DNA of 64,000 nucleotides. Origin: Helicobacter canadensis MIT 98-5491 (GTDB lineage Bacteria; Campylobacterota; Campylobacteria; Campylobacterales; Helicobacteraceae). The position numbers and the translations under genes are program-made. Positions 28,742-37,603 of the stretch are shown in pieces; positions within the stretch are counted from its first letter, which is position 1; each line of letters opens with the position of its first letter. Location: assembly GCF_000162575.1 (NCBI RefSeq), contig NZ_CM000776.2, positions 1,120,950 to 1,184,949 of the forward strand. Reading direction: 5' to 3'. The notes under the pieces are model-generated. The model had not been told where the DNA came from. It saw only the letters and a list, made by a program, of their open reading frames with translations, and ran no database searches.

Positions 28742-28755
28742 TTGATTTAAGTCAA
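28742..28755. promoter_or_regulatory. FNR/CRP-type palindrome upstream of napA
   Basis: TTGATTTAAGTCAA has one mismatch to the FNR consensus TTGAT-N4-ATCAA. Its centre is about 41.5 bases upstream of the predicted nap start point, where an FNR/CRP-family activator would contact RNA polymerase. No such regulator is encoded in the window. Confidence 0.6.
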
Positions 28756-28784
28756 TATATATATTTGTATATTTCGTATTTCTG

Positions 28785-28797
28785 GGGCTAAAAGCCC
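28785..28797. terminator. Short GC hairpin after cheV1
   Basis: GGGCT-AAA-AGCCC forms a 5-bp stem 17 bases beyond the cheV1 stop on the minus strand. A T-run follows only on the plus side, so its use as a cheV1 terminator is uncertain. Confidence 0.3.
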
Positions 28798-28813
28798 TTT
28801 TGGAGCAAAAAAA

Positions 28814-29773
28814 TTATTTAATCATAAAGCGTCTTAATGCGTCTTCCACTTCTATTGGATTAGATTTTGAAATAAACTCATTAGCTTTTAAAGAACGAGC
28901 CATATCTTCATTACTACTTCCACTCATCGAAGAATTAACAACAACAGGAATATGAGCTGTTAAAGGATTATTTTTGACCTGCTTAATAACCTCAAATCCA
29001 CTTGCTTCTGGCATTTCTAAGTCAGTAATAATAATCCCTATTTTAGAAATATCTGTATCTTTAGCAAAAATATAATCAAGCAATTTTTGTCCATTGGAAA
29101 AAGTCTTATAGCTTACTCCAAGTTTATTGAGAATATTTTGCATTGTCTTAATAACACTTGGAGAATCATCTGCCAATAAAACTTCATTGCTTGTTACAAT
29201 TTGTTTAATTTTGTCAATTTCATCATTTTTTTCATCTTCAATCCAAGGAAATACATCAACCAACATTTTTTCAATATCTACAACTTGAACCAAGCGTCCA
29301 TCAAAATAACGCGTTCGGCTCACTAATTTACTATTTAATCCTGAATTTCCAATTCCAGCACTTTGTTCTATCTCTGTCCATTTTTTATTCAAGATTCGAT
29401 CAGCTTCATAAATCCTAACACCAACCGTCCATTTAGAAAACTCGCAGATCATAATAACTTCATCATCGCCATCTTCTCGCTTAATTCCATAAGGCTCAAG
29501 GTTTCTTGATTTATCTCTTGAATCATAATAAAACCACTTTTTTAAATCAATGAGTGGAATAGTTAATTCTCTAATTGTGATTAACCCTTCCACCAATGAA
29601 CTTCCCCCATGAGAAACAATTGTGATTTCTCCTCGATATTTCACTACCTCACGAATCTTAAAAACATTCACTGCATATAAATCTTTATCTTTCTCTAACC
29701 TAAAACAAAGAAGTTGCAATTCATTATTTCTATGGAGATTGGTTATTTGATCAACATTTGATAGATTTGACAT
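28814..29773 (-). CDS. cheV1: Chemotaxis coupling protein CheV (CheV1 type)
   Basis: CheV joins a CheW domain to a receiver domain and couples receptors to CheA. The 319-residue protein is nearly the same along its length as my recollection of H. pylori CheV1 (NNELQLLCFRL, VKYRGEITIVSHGG, VDVFPWIEDEKN). The C-terminal receiver keeps the acidic start (ADDSPSV), the phosphoacceptor Asp in IITDLEMPEASG, and the Lys in FISKSNP. It is the last gene after msbA and may have its own promoter at 29802. Confidence 0.93.
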   Translation of the reverse strand: MSNLSNVDQITNLHRNNELQLLCFRLEKDKDLYAVNVFKIREVVKYRGEITIVSHGGSSLVEGLITIRELTIPLIDLKKWFYYDSRDKSRNLEPYGIKREDGDDEVIMICEFSKWTVGVRIYEADRILNKKWTEIEQSAGIGNSGLNSKLVSRTRYFDGRLVQVVDIEKMLVDVFPWIEDEKNDEIDKIKQIVTSNEVLLADDSPSVIKTMQNILNKLGVSYKTFSNGQKLLDYIFAKDTDISKIGIIITDLEMPEASGFEVIKQVKNNPLTAHIPVVVNSSMSGSSNEDMARSLKANEFISKSNPIEVEDALRRFMIK

Positions 29774-29801
29774 TTTAGCGCCTTACTTAAAATTTTATTT
29801 A

Positions 29802-29807
29802 ATTATA
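29802..29807 (-). promoter_or_regulatory. Putative -10 box (TATAAT) for cheV1
   Basis: The minus strand reads GATATAATTAAA 29 bases before the cheV1 ATG, in the 55-base gap after msbA. This suggests cheV1 can be transcribed separately. Confidence 0.45.
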
Positions 29808-29828
29808 TCATAATTTAAAATAAGAAAA

Positions 29829-31532
29829 TTAAAGATTTTTATAATATTCCTTAAAAGCTTCACATTTTTCTAACAACTCCTTTTGTGTGCCATTAGCAAT
29901 AATTCTTCCGTGTTGAAAGAAATAAATTCTATTGGCTAAAGAAACCGTAGAAAACCTATGGGCAATAATAATAACAATTCTATCCTTGATGACTTCATTA
30001 AGTGCATCTCTAAATTCTTCTTCTGTTTTATTATCCAATGCACTTGTAGCTTCATCTAAAATTAAAATCTCAGGATTCTTATAAAGTGCTCTTGCAATAG
30101 CAATTCTCTGCCTTTGCCCTCCACTTAAATTTGCCCCAAACTCTTCTAAAATTGTATGAATTCCATTAGGAAGCGATTCAACATAATCCAAGATTCTTGC
30201 TCTATGAAGCGCTTCTTTAACTTTTATTTCATCTATTACGCCTCCATAAGCAATATTCTTTGCGATACTATCATTAAAAATAAATATTCGCTGCGTAACA
30301 ATCGCCACTTTTGACCTCAAACTAGCTTGAGTAAAATCTTGAATATTACAACCATTTATCTCTACACTTCCGTTATTTGGCTCATACAAACGCAACAATA
30401 AATTTACAAGTGAGCTTTTACCTCCTCCACTACTTCCTACTAACGCTATACTTTCACCCTTGTGAATTGTAAGATTAATTTTACTTAAAGCCTGTTTTTC
30501 TCCATAAAATAAATCCACATCCCTAAAAGCAATCTCTTTTACTTCATTCTTTAAAACTTCACTTCCATCTTTAATTTTAGCTTTTCTATCTAGCATTTCA
30601 AAGATTCTATCCCCAGCAGCAAAAGCAACTTGTATTTTAGCATAAAGACCACTTACGCGTTTAAAGGGCGTATAAAGCATAAAAAGTGCTGTTACAAAAG
30701 AAAAAAACGCCCCTGTGGAAATCTCGTTATTGATAACTTTATGCCCCCCAATAAAAATCACCACAGCAATCGCAATTGCCCCTAGAGTTTCCATTAATGG
30801 CGAAGTTAATTCCGAAACACGCACCGTTTTCATAGAAAGCTTAAAAAGATCCTTGTTGTGTTTTGCAAATTCTTCTTTTTCTATAGTTTCTCCAGAACTT
30901 GCCTTAATTAATTCAATGTTATTAAAAATTTCTATCAATTTCGCAGACAAATCCGCATTCTTTTGCTGCATTTTTGCAGAAGCGTGGCGCATTTTTCTTG
31001 CAATAAGCGTGATAGGATAAAGCGCTAAAGGCATTACTACAAGCCCATAAAAAGCCAACTCAGGACTTTGATAAATCACCACTCCAACAAGTCCTAATAT
31101 AGTCAAGCTCTCCCTAATACCTTCAATAAAATAATTTGACACTGCACCCTGCACCGCACCAATATCACCGGTGATTCTAGAGATCAACTCTCCATTGCGA
31201 TAGCGATTGAAAAATTCCATTTCAAAAGTTAGCATTTTGTCTAACAAAATATCTTTAAGTCGTCTTACAATATCTTGTCCCACAAAATTCATATAATAAG
31301 TTTGAATGTAGGCTCCAAGTCCTTTAGAAAAATAGGCTAAAACCACTAAAAAAGGTAAAACTTGCAACATAGTTATATCTTTTTTAATAAAGATATCATC
31401 CAAAACAGGTTTAACTAAATAGGCACTTGCACTACTTGCAACTGCCACCATAATCGTCCCTATAATAGCATAAAAAAAATAAAGCTTGTATTCTCTGATA
31501 TAAGGATAAAATCTCTTTAAAAAAACTTTCAT
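29829..31532 (-). CDS. msbA: MsbA-type lipid A flippase ABC transporter
   Basis: This 567-residue half-transporter fuses six membrane helices to an ATPase; it forms a homodimer that flips lipid-linked molecules across the inner membrane. The membrane half opens with KVFLKRFYPYIREYK. The ATPase has Walker A GSSGGGKSS, signature LSGGQRQR and Walker B ILILDEATSALD. Length and style fit the Campylobacterota MsbA (Cj0803/HP1082 type). The related PglK flippase is an alternative, but no glycosylation genes are adjacent. It overlaps the end of pbp1A by one base, linking lipid A export to cell-wall synthesis. Confidence 0.85.
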   Translation of the reverse strand: MKVFLKRFYPYIREYKLYFFYAIIGTIMVAVASSASAYLVKPVLDDIFIKKDITMLQVLPFLVVLAYFSKGLGAYIQTYYMNFVGQDIVRRLKDILLDKMLTFEMEFFNRYRNGELISRITGDIGAVQGAVSNYFIEGIRESLTILGLVGVVIYQSPELAFYGLVVMPLALYPITLIARKMRHASAKMQQKNADLSAKLIEIFNNIELIKASSGETIEKEEFAKHNKDLFKLSMKTVRVSELTSPLMETLGAIAIAVVIFIGGHKVINNEISTGAFFSFVTALFMLYTPFKRVSGLYAKIQVAFAAGDRIFEMLDRKAKIKDGSEVLKNEVKEIAFRDVDLFYGEKQALSKINLTIHKGESIALVGSSGGGKSSLVNLLLRLYEPNNGSVEINGCNIQDFTQASLRSKVAIVTQRIFIFNDSIAKNIAYGGVIDEIKVKEALHRARILDYVESLPNGIHTILEEFGANLSGGQRQRIAIARALYKNPEILILDEATSALDNKTEEEFRDALNEVIKDRIVIIIAHRFSTVSLANRIYFFQHGRIIANGTQKELLEKCEAFKEYYKNL

Positions 31533-33466
31533 TAAAAAATAATCCCATTTTGATTTTTATTTGGATTGTATCGCAAAGGAGATTTATCGGTATAATAAAT
31601 CACTTCACCTTCTATCACTTGACTTCGCACACCTTCTGGTATTTTAAATTTCCGATCCAACCCAGGATCAATTGTTAAAATCCTTTCAAAAAAATACGAA
31701 AAAGCTGATGCCGGTGCAATTCCCCCAGATTCTCCACTACCCATTGCAGTATTGTCATCTTTGCCATACCAAACTACTGCTTCAATACTAGGTGAAAACC
31801 CACAAAACCAAGCATCAATATTTTCATTTGTTGTTCCTGTTTTACCAGCAAGCTCAATTCCATTAACCCTAGCTCGTTTCCCTGTTCCATTTTGCACCGC
31901 ATCTCTTAACATATCTACCATCAAAAAACTTTGTTGTGGGGTGCTTAAATCGCTTGATTCTTCTTGAGAATAAGCAATATTTCCTTCATTATCAATAATT
32001 CGATCGATTAATCTAGGCTCAATTACTTTGCCATAATTAGAAAAAACCATAAAATTTCTTGCCATTTCCAAAGGAGATGAACCAAAACTTCCTAGTGAAA
32101 TTGTCAAATCTTTTGGAACATTACTAAAACCATAATTCAAAATTTCTCTATAAATTTTATCAAATCCGACTTCCTCAACTAAATTAATAGTTGCAAGATT
32201 TAATGATCTTCTTAATGCCTCCTTTAAAGTAACATAACCATTGATATTAGGAGTATAGTTTTTAGGTTGCCATCTCTTATTTTTTCCTTCATTTCTATAT
32301 TCATAAGTTCTTGTAATATCTGGAATTCTATAGTTTTGCCCTAACCCTGAATTTAAGGCACTAAGATATAAAAAAGGCTTGATACTACTGCCAATTTGCC
32401 TTTTGCTTTGTGTTGCTCGATTGAAATGGCTTTTTTGATAATCAACTCCACCAACTAATGCAAGAATCTTACCCGTCTTACTTTCAAGCACCACAAAAGC
32501 TCCATTAAGTTTTTCTTGCATTTTTTTATCATCTTTGTGCCGAGAGAGAATCTGCTCATATCCAAAAAGTAAAGATTCTTGTGCAATTTCCTGATAATCT
32601 AAATCAATATTGAGATAGATTTTATAACCCCCACTTTTTAAATTAGTAATATCTTTTAGCTGTCGCTGCACTTCATCAACCACATAGGGAGAAACATTTT
32701 GCGTTAAAGTATCATCATACACTTTGGGAGATTCTGCAATACCTTCATCTAATTGCTCTTTGCTAATCCAACCTAGCTCCTCCATTCTCTGTAAAACATT
32801 ATTTGCTCTTGCTAAAGAAAAATCATAATTCTTTGTAGGATCATAAAAACTAGGCGCTCTAGGCAAAGACACAAGAATTGCAATTTCCTTTAGCGTTAAT
32901 TCATTCATTTCTTTACGAAAATATCCTTGTGAAGCAGTCTTAATCCCATAAAATCCGTGCCCAAAATAAGTATGATTTAAATAGCGTTCTAAAATTTGTT
33001 CTTTGCTTAAAATTGTTTCTAATTGAAAAGCTAAAAGCACTTCTTTAAGTTTGCGCTCAATAGTCTTATCTCGAGTTAATGCAACATTTTTAATCAGTTG
33101 TTGAGTAATAGTGCTACCACCTTCTACATAACCCCCACTTTTAATATTTTTTAGCATTGCACGCATAATAGCATCTAAATTCACTCCGGGATGTTCGAAA
33201 AATAAAGTGTCTTCTATAGCTAAAAGTGCTTCAATAAGACGAGGAGGAATCTCCTCAAATTTAGCATAAAAACGAAATTCCTTGTCAAATAAATTTGCAA
33301 TCAAGCGTCCTTTTCTATCAAAAATCTGCGTTGTAATAGGTGGATTATACTCCACAATCTTATCGGTGTCTTTATAGATTTCATAATAAAATTGTGAGAC
33401 AAAAATAATGATGGCGATAAAAGCAATAATACAAAGAGTAAAAAAAATTCTCAAAAAAAATTTCAT
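31532..33466 (-). CDS. Penicillin-binding protein 1A, bifunctional
   Basis: Class A PBPs polymerise and cross-link peptidoglycan. The roughly 644-residue protein has one N-terminal membrane anchor. The GT51 domain carries EDTLFFEHPG and GGSTITQQLIKN. The transpeptidase domain has the active Ser in GSSIKPF, SLN and KTGTT. ATG 33466, with GGAA six bases upstream, is preferred over an in-frame TTG one codon earlier. It corresponds to H. pylori PBP1A (HP0597). It is the first gene of the pbp1A-msbA pair. Confidence 0.92.
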   Translation of the reverse strand: MKFFLRIFFTLCIIAFIAIIIFVSQFYYEIYKDTDKIVEYNPPITTQIFDRKGRLIANLFDKEFRFYAKFEEIPPRLIEALLAIEDTLFFEHPGVNLDAIMRAMLKNIKSGGYVEGGSTITQQLIKNVALTRDKTIERKLKEVLLAFQLETILSKEQILERYLNHTYFGHGFYGIKTASQGYFRKEMNELTLKEIAILVSLPRAPSFYDPTKNYDFSLARANNVLQRMEELGWISKEQLDEGIAESPKVYDDTLTQNVSPYVVDEVQRQLKDITNLKSGGYKIYLNIDLDYQEIAQESLLFGYEQILSRHKDDKKMQEKLNGAFVVLESKTGKILALVGGVDYQKSHFNRATQSKRQIGSSIKPFLYLSALNSGLGQNYRIPDITRTYEYRNEGKNKRWQPKNYTPNINGYVTLKEALRRSLNLATINLVEEVGFDKIYREILNYGFSNVPKDLTISLGSFGSSPLEMARNFMVFSNYGKVIEPRLIDRIIDNEGNIAYSQEESSDLSTPQQSFLMVDMLRDAVQNGTGKRARVNGIELAGKTGTTNENIDAWFCGFSPSIEAVVWYGKDDNTAMGSGESGGIAPASAFSYFFERILTIDPGLDRKFKIPEGVRSQVIEGEVIYYTDKSPLRYNPNKNQNGIIF

Positions 33467-33575
33467 CAATATTCCAATTTAACTAAAAAATAAATATTCT
33501 TAGCAAGATTCTAGCATATATTTTTTTAAGAAAAGTTTGCATATTTTGAGCAGTAAAAATCCCATTTTATTTATC

Positions 33576-34268
33576 TTAGAGAGTTCTTACAATCTTATAA
33601 CCCATCCTAGAGTGATTTTTAATTAAATCATAATAAGTTTTCCTGCGTAAATTATTAATATGCATACGCAAGGAATCCATTGTCATTTGTTGTCCTTTCC
33701 AAACTTTTTTGCGGAATTCATCATAAGTCACAGGAAAATTTTCTGCTTTGATTAACAATTCCAAAATTCGACATTCCCTTTCAGTTAGCTCAAAGATTGC
33801 ATAACCCTTTACGATAGATTTATCCCTTTTGCGATAAAATACGCCTTGCCCTAAATCAATCATTTGTTCTTTACAAAGTTGTTTATTAATGGAAAGCAGC
33901 AAAACAAATAATTCCTCTAAATCTACCGCTTTTTTAATAAAATAGGCAGAATTTAACTCAACAATTCTAGAAATCTTTTCTTCATCACTATAAGCAGTCA
34001 TAAAAACAACAGGAAATGTTGAATTAATTTTTCGCATTGATTCTACCATTGTAATACCATCAATTTTACCCTCTAAATTAATATCAGTTATGACTATATC
34101 CACAACATTATTTTTAAAAAGCTTTAAGGCTTCCTCTCCATTATTTGCAGTGAGAATCTTACGACATCTACGCTCCAATGGTGCCTTCAACAAATCAAGA
34201 GCAATTACATCATCTTCAACAATCAAAATCGTAAGACTACCAAGCGGTTCTAATAAATCCGGAGACAT
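33576..34268 (-). CDS. Orphan response regulator, OmpR/PhoB-like
   Basis: The 230-residue protein has a standard receiver domain with the acidic pair in VEDD, phosphoacceptor D62 (ITDINLEG), T91 and K112. It is followed by a winged-helix DNA-binding domain (LTERECRILELLIKAE, then SLRMHINNLRRK). All phosphorylation residues are present, unlike atypical regulators such as HP1043. No histidine kinase gene is adjacent, so its signal and targets are unknown. TAGGAGAAAG precedes the ATG. Confidence 0.85.
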   Translation of the reverse strand: MSPDLLEPLGSLTILIVEDDVIALDLLKAPLERRCRKILTANNGEEALKLFKNNVVDIVITDINLEGKIDGITMVESMRKINSTFPVVFMTAYSDEEKISRIVELNSAYFIKKAVDLEELFVLLLSINKQLCKEQMIDLGQGVFYRKRDKSIVKGYAIFELTERECRILELLIKAENFPVTYDEFRKKVWKGQQMTMDSLRMHINNLRRKTYYDLIKNHSRMGYKIVRTL

Positions 34269-34347
34269 AATCTCTTTCTCCTAAAAAATAAATAAAATTA
34301 AGCTCGAAAAATAATACTAAAAAAGGCTTAAAATATCAACATCTATC

Positions 34348-34647
34348 TTAACAATTACAACAATTTTTTCCAAAAGTTTTCATAAATTCACAATAAAGAC
34401 AACTCACACTTCTTTTTGTGCAGATAATAGGAATTTCTTTCTTCTTTGCTTCATTGCGAAATTTTCTCATTGTGTTATGGTTTAAAAAATTAGTTAGCAT
34501 CACTAAGCAATCCGTATTTTGAGGAATATCCTTGTGATTAATACTTTCTTTCCTAGCATCCCAATGCGTAACTTTTTTACAACCAAAATTACTCAAAACA
34601 GCCCTAATAGAAGCAATCTCATCTCCACCAATAACTAAAATTGACAT
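34348..34647 (-). CDS. DUF2325 family protein with Cys-rich tail
   Basis: The 99-residue protein has the DUF2325 fold pattern (ILVIGGDEIASIRAVLSNFG, then a middle strand around NTDCLVMLTNF). Its function is not established. The C-terminal 25 residues carry CLYC and CCNC, enough to bind a metal ion or Fe-S cluster. It is divergent from fur, and the Fur-box array at 34716-34765 lies between them, so its expression may follow iron or another metal. Confidence 0.75.
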   Translation of the reverse strand: MSILVIGGDEIASIRAVLSNFGCKKVTHWDARKESINHKDIPQNTDCLVMLTNFLNHNTMRKFRNEAKKKEIPIICTKRSVSCLYCEFMKTFGKNCCNC

Positions 34648-34715
34648 AAAAAATCCTCATCAAATAAAAATTTATCAGTAAATTTTATATTTACTACATT
34701 CAGTTTAAAAAATAA

Positions 34716-34765
34716 AATGATAATTATTATTATCTTAATTATTAATAAAAATAATTATTATTTTA
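34716..34765. promoter_or_regulatory. Fur-box array between DUF2325 gene and fur
   Basis: This stretch is almost only A and T, with repeated TAATTATTAT units and short inverted repeats, such as GATAATTATTATTATC at 34719-34734 and ATAATTATTATT near 34751. It matches the TAATAATNATTATTA-type Fur box of Helicobacter and the GATAATNATTATC core. It lies upstream of the fur -10 box, so autoregulation is likely, as in H. pylori. Confidence 0.65.
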
Positions 34766-34791
34766 TTTTTGATTTAATGGCTTGATTCTGC

Positions 34792-34797
34792 TATAAT
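34792..34797 (+). promoter_or_regulatory. -10 box of fur
   Basis: CTGCTATAAT lies 38 bases before the fur ATG and just downstream of the Fur-box array. The start point would be near 34804. Confidence 0.6.
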
Positions 34798-34835
34798 CCT
34801 TAAAATTTTGTTAAAAGCATTCAAAAGGAATTAAT

Positions 34836-35285
34836 ATGAAAAAATACAAAGAATCTCTGAAAACAATTCTAGATAGATTACACCTTTCTATCAAAAAAAA
34901 TAACCTTAAAAACTCTAAACAAAGAGAATACATTCTAAAAGTAATCTATGAAGATGGGGGACACTTAAGTCCTGAAGATATTTTTATTGCCATCAAAAAA
35001 ACCTGCAAAAATGCCAGCATTTCATCAATCTATCGCATTTTATCATTTTTAGAAAAAGAAGGCTTTGTGCATTCTATCGAAGTAGATAAAAGTGGCAAAC
35101 GCTATGAAATTGCAAGTGGTTTGCATCACGACCATATCATCTGTGTAGAATGTGGAAAAATTGAAGAATTTTGCAATGAAGAAATTGAGAAATTACAAAT
35201 TGAAGTCGCACAATCCTACAAAGCAAAGCTTGTAGGGCACGATATGCTTTTGTATGTCGTATGCGAATCTTGCCTAAAAAAATAA
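34836..35285 (+). CDS. fur: Ferric uptake regulator
   Basis: Fur is the iron-responsive DNA-binding repressor. The 149-residue protein has a long N-terminal arm with LKNSKQREYIL, the winged helix with SISSIYRILSFLEKEGF, the metal ligands in HHDHIICVECGK and the second Cys pair CESC. It matches my recollection of H. pylori Fur over its whole length, including the Helicobacter-type N-terminal extension. PerR is an alternative in this group, but the sequence is closer to Fur. It is convergent with the phosphoribosyltransferase gene. Confidence 0.9.
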   Translation: MKKYKESLKTILDRLHLSIKKNNLKNSKQREYILKVIYEDGGHLSPEDIFIAIKKTCKNASISSIYRILSFLEKEGFVHSIEVDKSGKRYEIASGLHHDHIICVECGKIEEFCNEEIEKLQIEVAQSYKAKLVGHDMLLYVVCESCLKK

Positions 35286-35306
35286 TTTTGCAGAGATTTT
35301 TGTGTT

Positions 35307-35765
35307 TTAGAGATTACGCTCCCTAATCTCTTTTACAATATCTACTTCCCAAAAGAAATCCACCCAATCTTTTGTTTCGCGCAAAAAGAAATCTGGTTTA
35401 AAAGTCGCTGTTGGCTTATAAAAAATAGATGCAGTTTTAAAGTCAATATTAGAATTAATTTCTTGTAGAATATTTTTAACTTTTGTTATGCTTGTGCCAC
35501 TATCAATAATTTCATCCACTATCAAAACCCTTTGATTCCCATAAAGTTCTGGAATATTTGAAATTCTCACTTCTTGCTGCACTTTGTTAAAAAATGAAGC
35601 GGCATTGATACTATACACCATTCGCAAATCCAATGCAATTCCCAAAAAATGAGCCATTGTTAAACCACCCCTTGAAATTGCAACAATTCCATCAGGATTA
35701 AAATCAATTTTTAAAATCAATTCTTTCATATCCTCTTTAAACATCTCATAGCTATAATATTGCAT
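35307..35765 (-). CDS. gpt: Purine phosphoribosyltransferase, Gpt-like
   Basis: This enzyme probably salvages guanine, xanthine or hypoxanthine with PRPP. The 152-residue protein has the PRPP loop VLIVDEIIDSGTS, the early VAISRGGLTMAHFLG and the C-terminal VDFFWEVD. These match the short Gpt of H. pylori (HP0735) as I recall it. TAAGGAGGGAAA precedes the ATG. It lies ten bases after mqnE on the same strand. Exact base preference is not readable. Confidence 0.83.
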   Translation of the reverse strand: MQYYSYEMFKEDMKELILKIDFNPDGIVAISRGGLTMAHFLGIALDLRMVYSINAASFFNKVQQEVRISNIPELYGNQRVLIVDEIIDSGTSITKVKNILQEINSNIDFKTASIFYKPTATFKPDFFLRETKDWVDFFWEVDIVKEIRERNL

Positions 35766-35774
35766 TTTCCCTCC

Positions 35775-36830
35775 TTAATAAATTTTAATTTCATTATATA
35801 AACTATCGCGTTCAACTGGAGTAAAACCTGCATCTTTAATCTGCGTAATTAATTCATCTTTTAAAATCCCATTAGCACTTTTACTTCCTGCTGCACTCTG
35901 TATAGCTTCTTTTTGGATTGTTCCATCAATATCATCAGCCCCAAACTCTTGTGCCACCAATGCAAGATTTAACCCTAAAGTCGCCCAATAAGCTTTAATA
36001 TGAGGGATATTAGGAAGTAAAATCCGACTAATCGCAATTGTCTTTAAAATCTCCTGCCCACTAGGGAAATTTTTAACTTTCAAAAAATTATTTTCTTTTT
36101 GATACACAAGTGGAATAAAAGCATTGAAGCCTTGCGATTTTTCTTGTTGATGATAAAGACGCAATAAGTGATCAATTCGATGTTCTCTACTTTCAATATG
36201 CCCAAAAAGCATTGTCGCATTTGATTTTTTACCCAAAGAATGCCAATATCCATGAATTTCAAGCCATCTTGTTGAATCCACCTTGCCCTTACAAATATAC
36301 TCTCTAATTGTCTCATCAAAAATCTCCGCCCCACCTCCAGGCATTGAATCCACACCATTTTCAGCCATAAGTTCCAAAACCTCTTGGTAAGACTTATTGG
36401 AAATTTTAGATAAAAAATTAACTTCAGCACCGGTAAGCGCCTTAATATGAATGTGCGGATATTTTTCTTTAATGGATTTAAAGAGATCTAAATACCATTG
36501 TAGATTCAATTTAGGATTATGTGCCCCTACAATATGTATCTCTAATGCTCCATTATTAATAGCTATTTCAACTTGCTCTAAAGCTTCTTCTTTATTTAAA
36601 GTATAAGGATTTGGATTCTTTCTATGTGCCGAAAAACCACAAAATTTACAAATATCTGAACATTCATTGGTGGGATTTAAATGGCGATTAGAATTAAAAA
36701 AAGTCTTTTTGCCAAAATATTCCTCTCGAATAGCTCCTGCCATTTTCCCCAAAGTAAAAATGTCTAAATCATACAGCTTTAATGCTTCTTTTGGATCCAA
36801 AAATGACTTTAATATTTCATTTTTACTCAT
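35775..36830 (-). CDS. mqnE: Aminodeoxyfutalosine synthase
   Basis: MqnE is the radical SAM enzyme that builds aminodeoxyfutalosine in the futalosine route to menaquinone, the main quinone of these bacteria. The 351-residue protein has the cluster motif C57-x3-C61-x2-C64 (NECSDICKFCGFSAHR), then ALEIHIVGAHNP and SMPGGGAEIFDE, which are MqnE signatures. MqnC is similar but differs at these sites. Menaquinone made by this route serves Mqo and NapGH encoded in this window. Confidence 0.93.
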   Translation of the reverse strand: MSKNEILKSFLDPKEALKLYDLDIFTLGKMAGAIREEYFGKKTFFNSNRHLNPTNECSDICKFCGFSAHRKNPNPYTLNKEEALEQVEIAINNGALEIHIVGAHNPKLNLQWYLDLFKSIKEKYPHIHIKALTGAEVNFLSKISNKSYQEVLELMAENGVDSMPGGGAEIFDETIREYICKGKVDSTRWLEIHGYWHSLGKKSNATMLFGHIESREHRIDHLLRLYHQQEKSQGFNAFIPLVYQKENNFLKVKNFPSGQEILKTIAISRILLPNIPHIKAYWATLGLNLALVAQEFGADDIDGTIQKEAIQSAAGSKSANGILKDELITQIKDAGFTPVERDSLYNEIKIY

Positions 36831-37084
36831 TTTTTTCCTTTATCAGAGTTACCAAAAACTAAAATTTTATATAGAATTATACACAAAGTTTCTTGCTTTA
36901 TTTAAAACAATAATCTAAAATTAATTTTAATAGATATACTTTAAAGATTTTAATTTAATAATTCTATAACTTAACATCCATAAAAGAAACTCCAAAAATT
37001 AAAACCTATTTTTAATCATCTTTTAACTCTTTATTCTATAAAATGTCTATATTTTAATATAAAAAAACTCTAAGGAATATCTAT

Positions 37085-37603
37085 ATGCCCACCAATGAAC
37101 TTTTTTTAAAGGACAATACACTCATTACCTCCAAAACGGACTTAAAAGGTAAAATAACCTATGGCAACGAAGATTTTATTCACTATGGGGAATATAAAGA
37201 AGAGGATTTTTTAAACAAACCCCATAGCCTTGTCCGTCATCCACAAATGCCAAAAACGGCATTCAAACTTTTGTGGGACTCTCTTAAAGAAAAAAAGGAA
37301 TTTTTTGCTTTTGTGTGCAATCTCTCCAAAACAGGAAAAACCTATTGGGTCTTTGCCAATGTTACACCTTCCTATGATGACAAAGGTCAAGTAGTAGGCT
37401 ATTATTCCGTGCGAAGACGCCCAAGCAAAGAAGGTGTAGAAACTATAAGCAAAATTTATAGCAAACTTCTTGAAATAGAAAAAACACAAGGGGTTAATCA
37501 AGCTATTCAATTCACTTTAGACTTTCTAAAAGAAAATAACATAACTTGGGATAAATTCATTATTGATCTGCAGAATAAGGGAAAAACAGGAGGATACAGA
37601 TGA
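37085..37603 (+). CDS. cetB: PAS-domain redox sensor, CetB-like
   Basis: CetB senses redox state through an FAD-binding PAS domain and signals through CetA in Campylobacter energy taxis. The 172-residue soluble protein is essentially one Aer-type PAS domain ([44 protein letters not shown]), followed by a helical tail. It overlaps the receptor gene by four bases (ATGA). In C. jejuni the receptor gene precedes cetB, so the order here is reversed. Confidence 0.82.
   Translation: MPTNELFLKDNTLITSKTDLKGKITYGNEDFIHYGEYKEEDFLNKPHSLVRHPQMPKTAFKLLWDSLKEKKEFFAFVCNLSKTGKTYWVFANVTPSYDDKGQVVGYYSVRRRPSKEGVETISKIYSKLLEIEKTQGVNQAIQFTLDFLKENNITWDKFIIDLQNKGKTGGYR

Noticed and set aside
36880-36905. TTGCTTT near 36895 as a sigma-54 -12 element
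   Set aside because: There is no GG ten bases upstream of the GC, so the -24 element is missing.
37027-37085. Possible sigma-28 promoter ahead of cetB
   Set aside because: No CGATAT-type -10 or correctly spaced -35 could be found; only weak TATAAAAT-like sequence is present.
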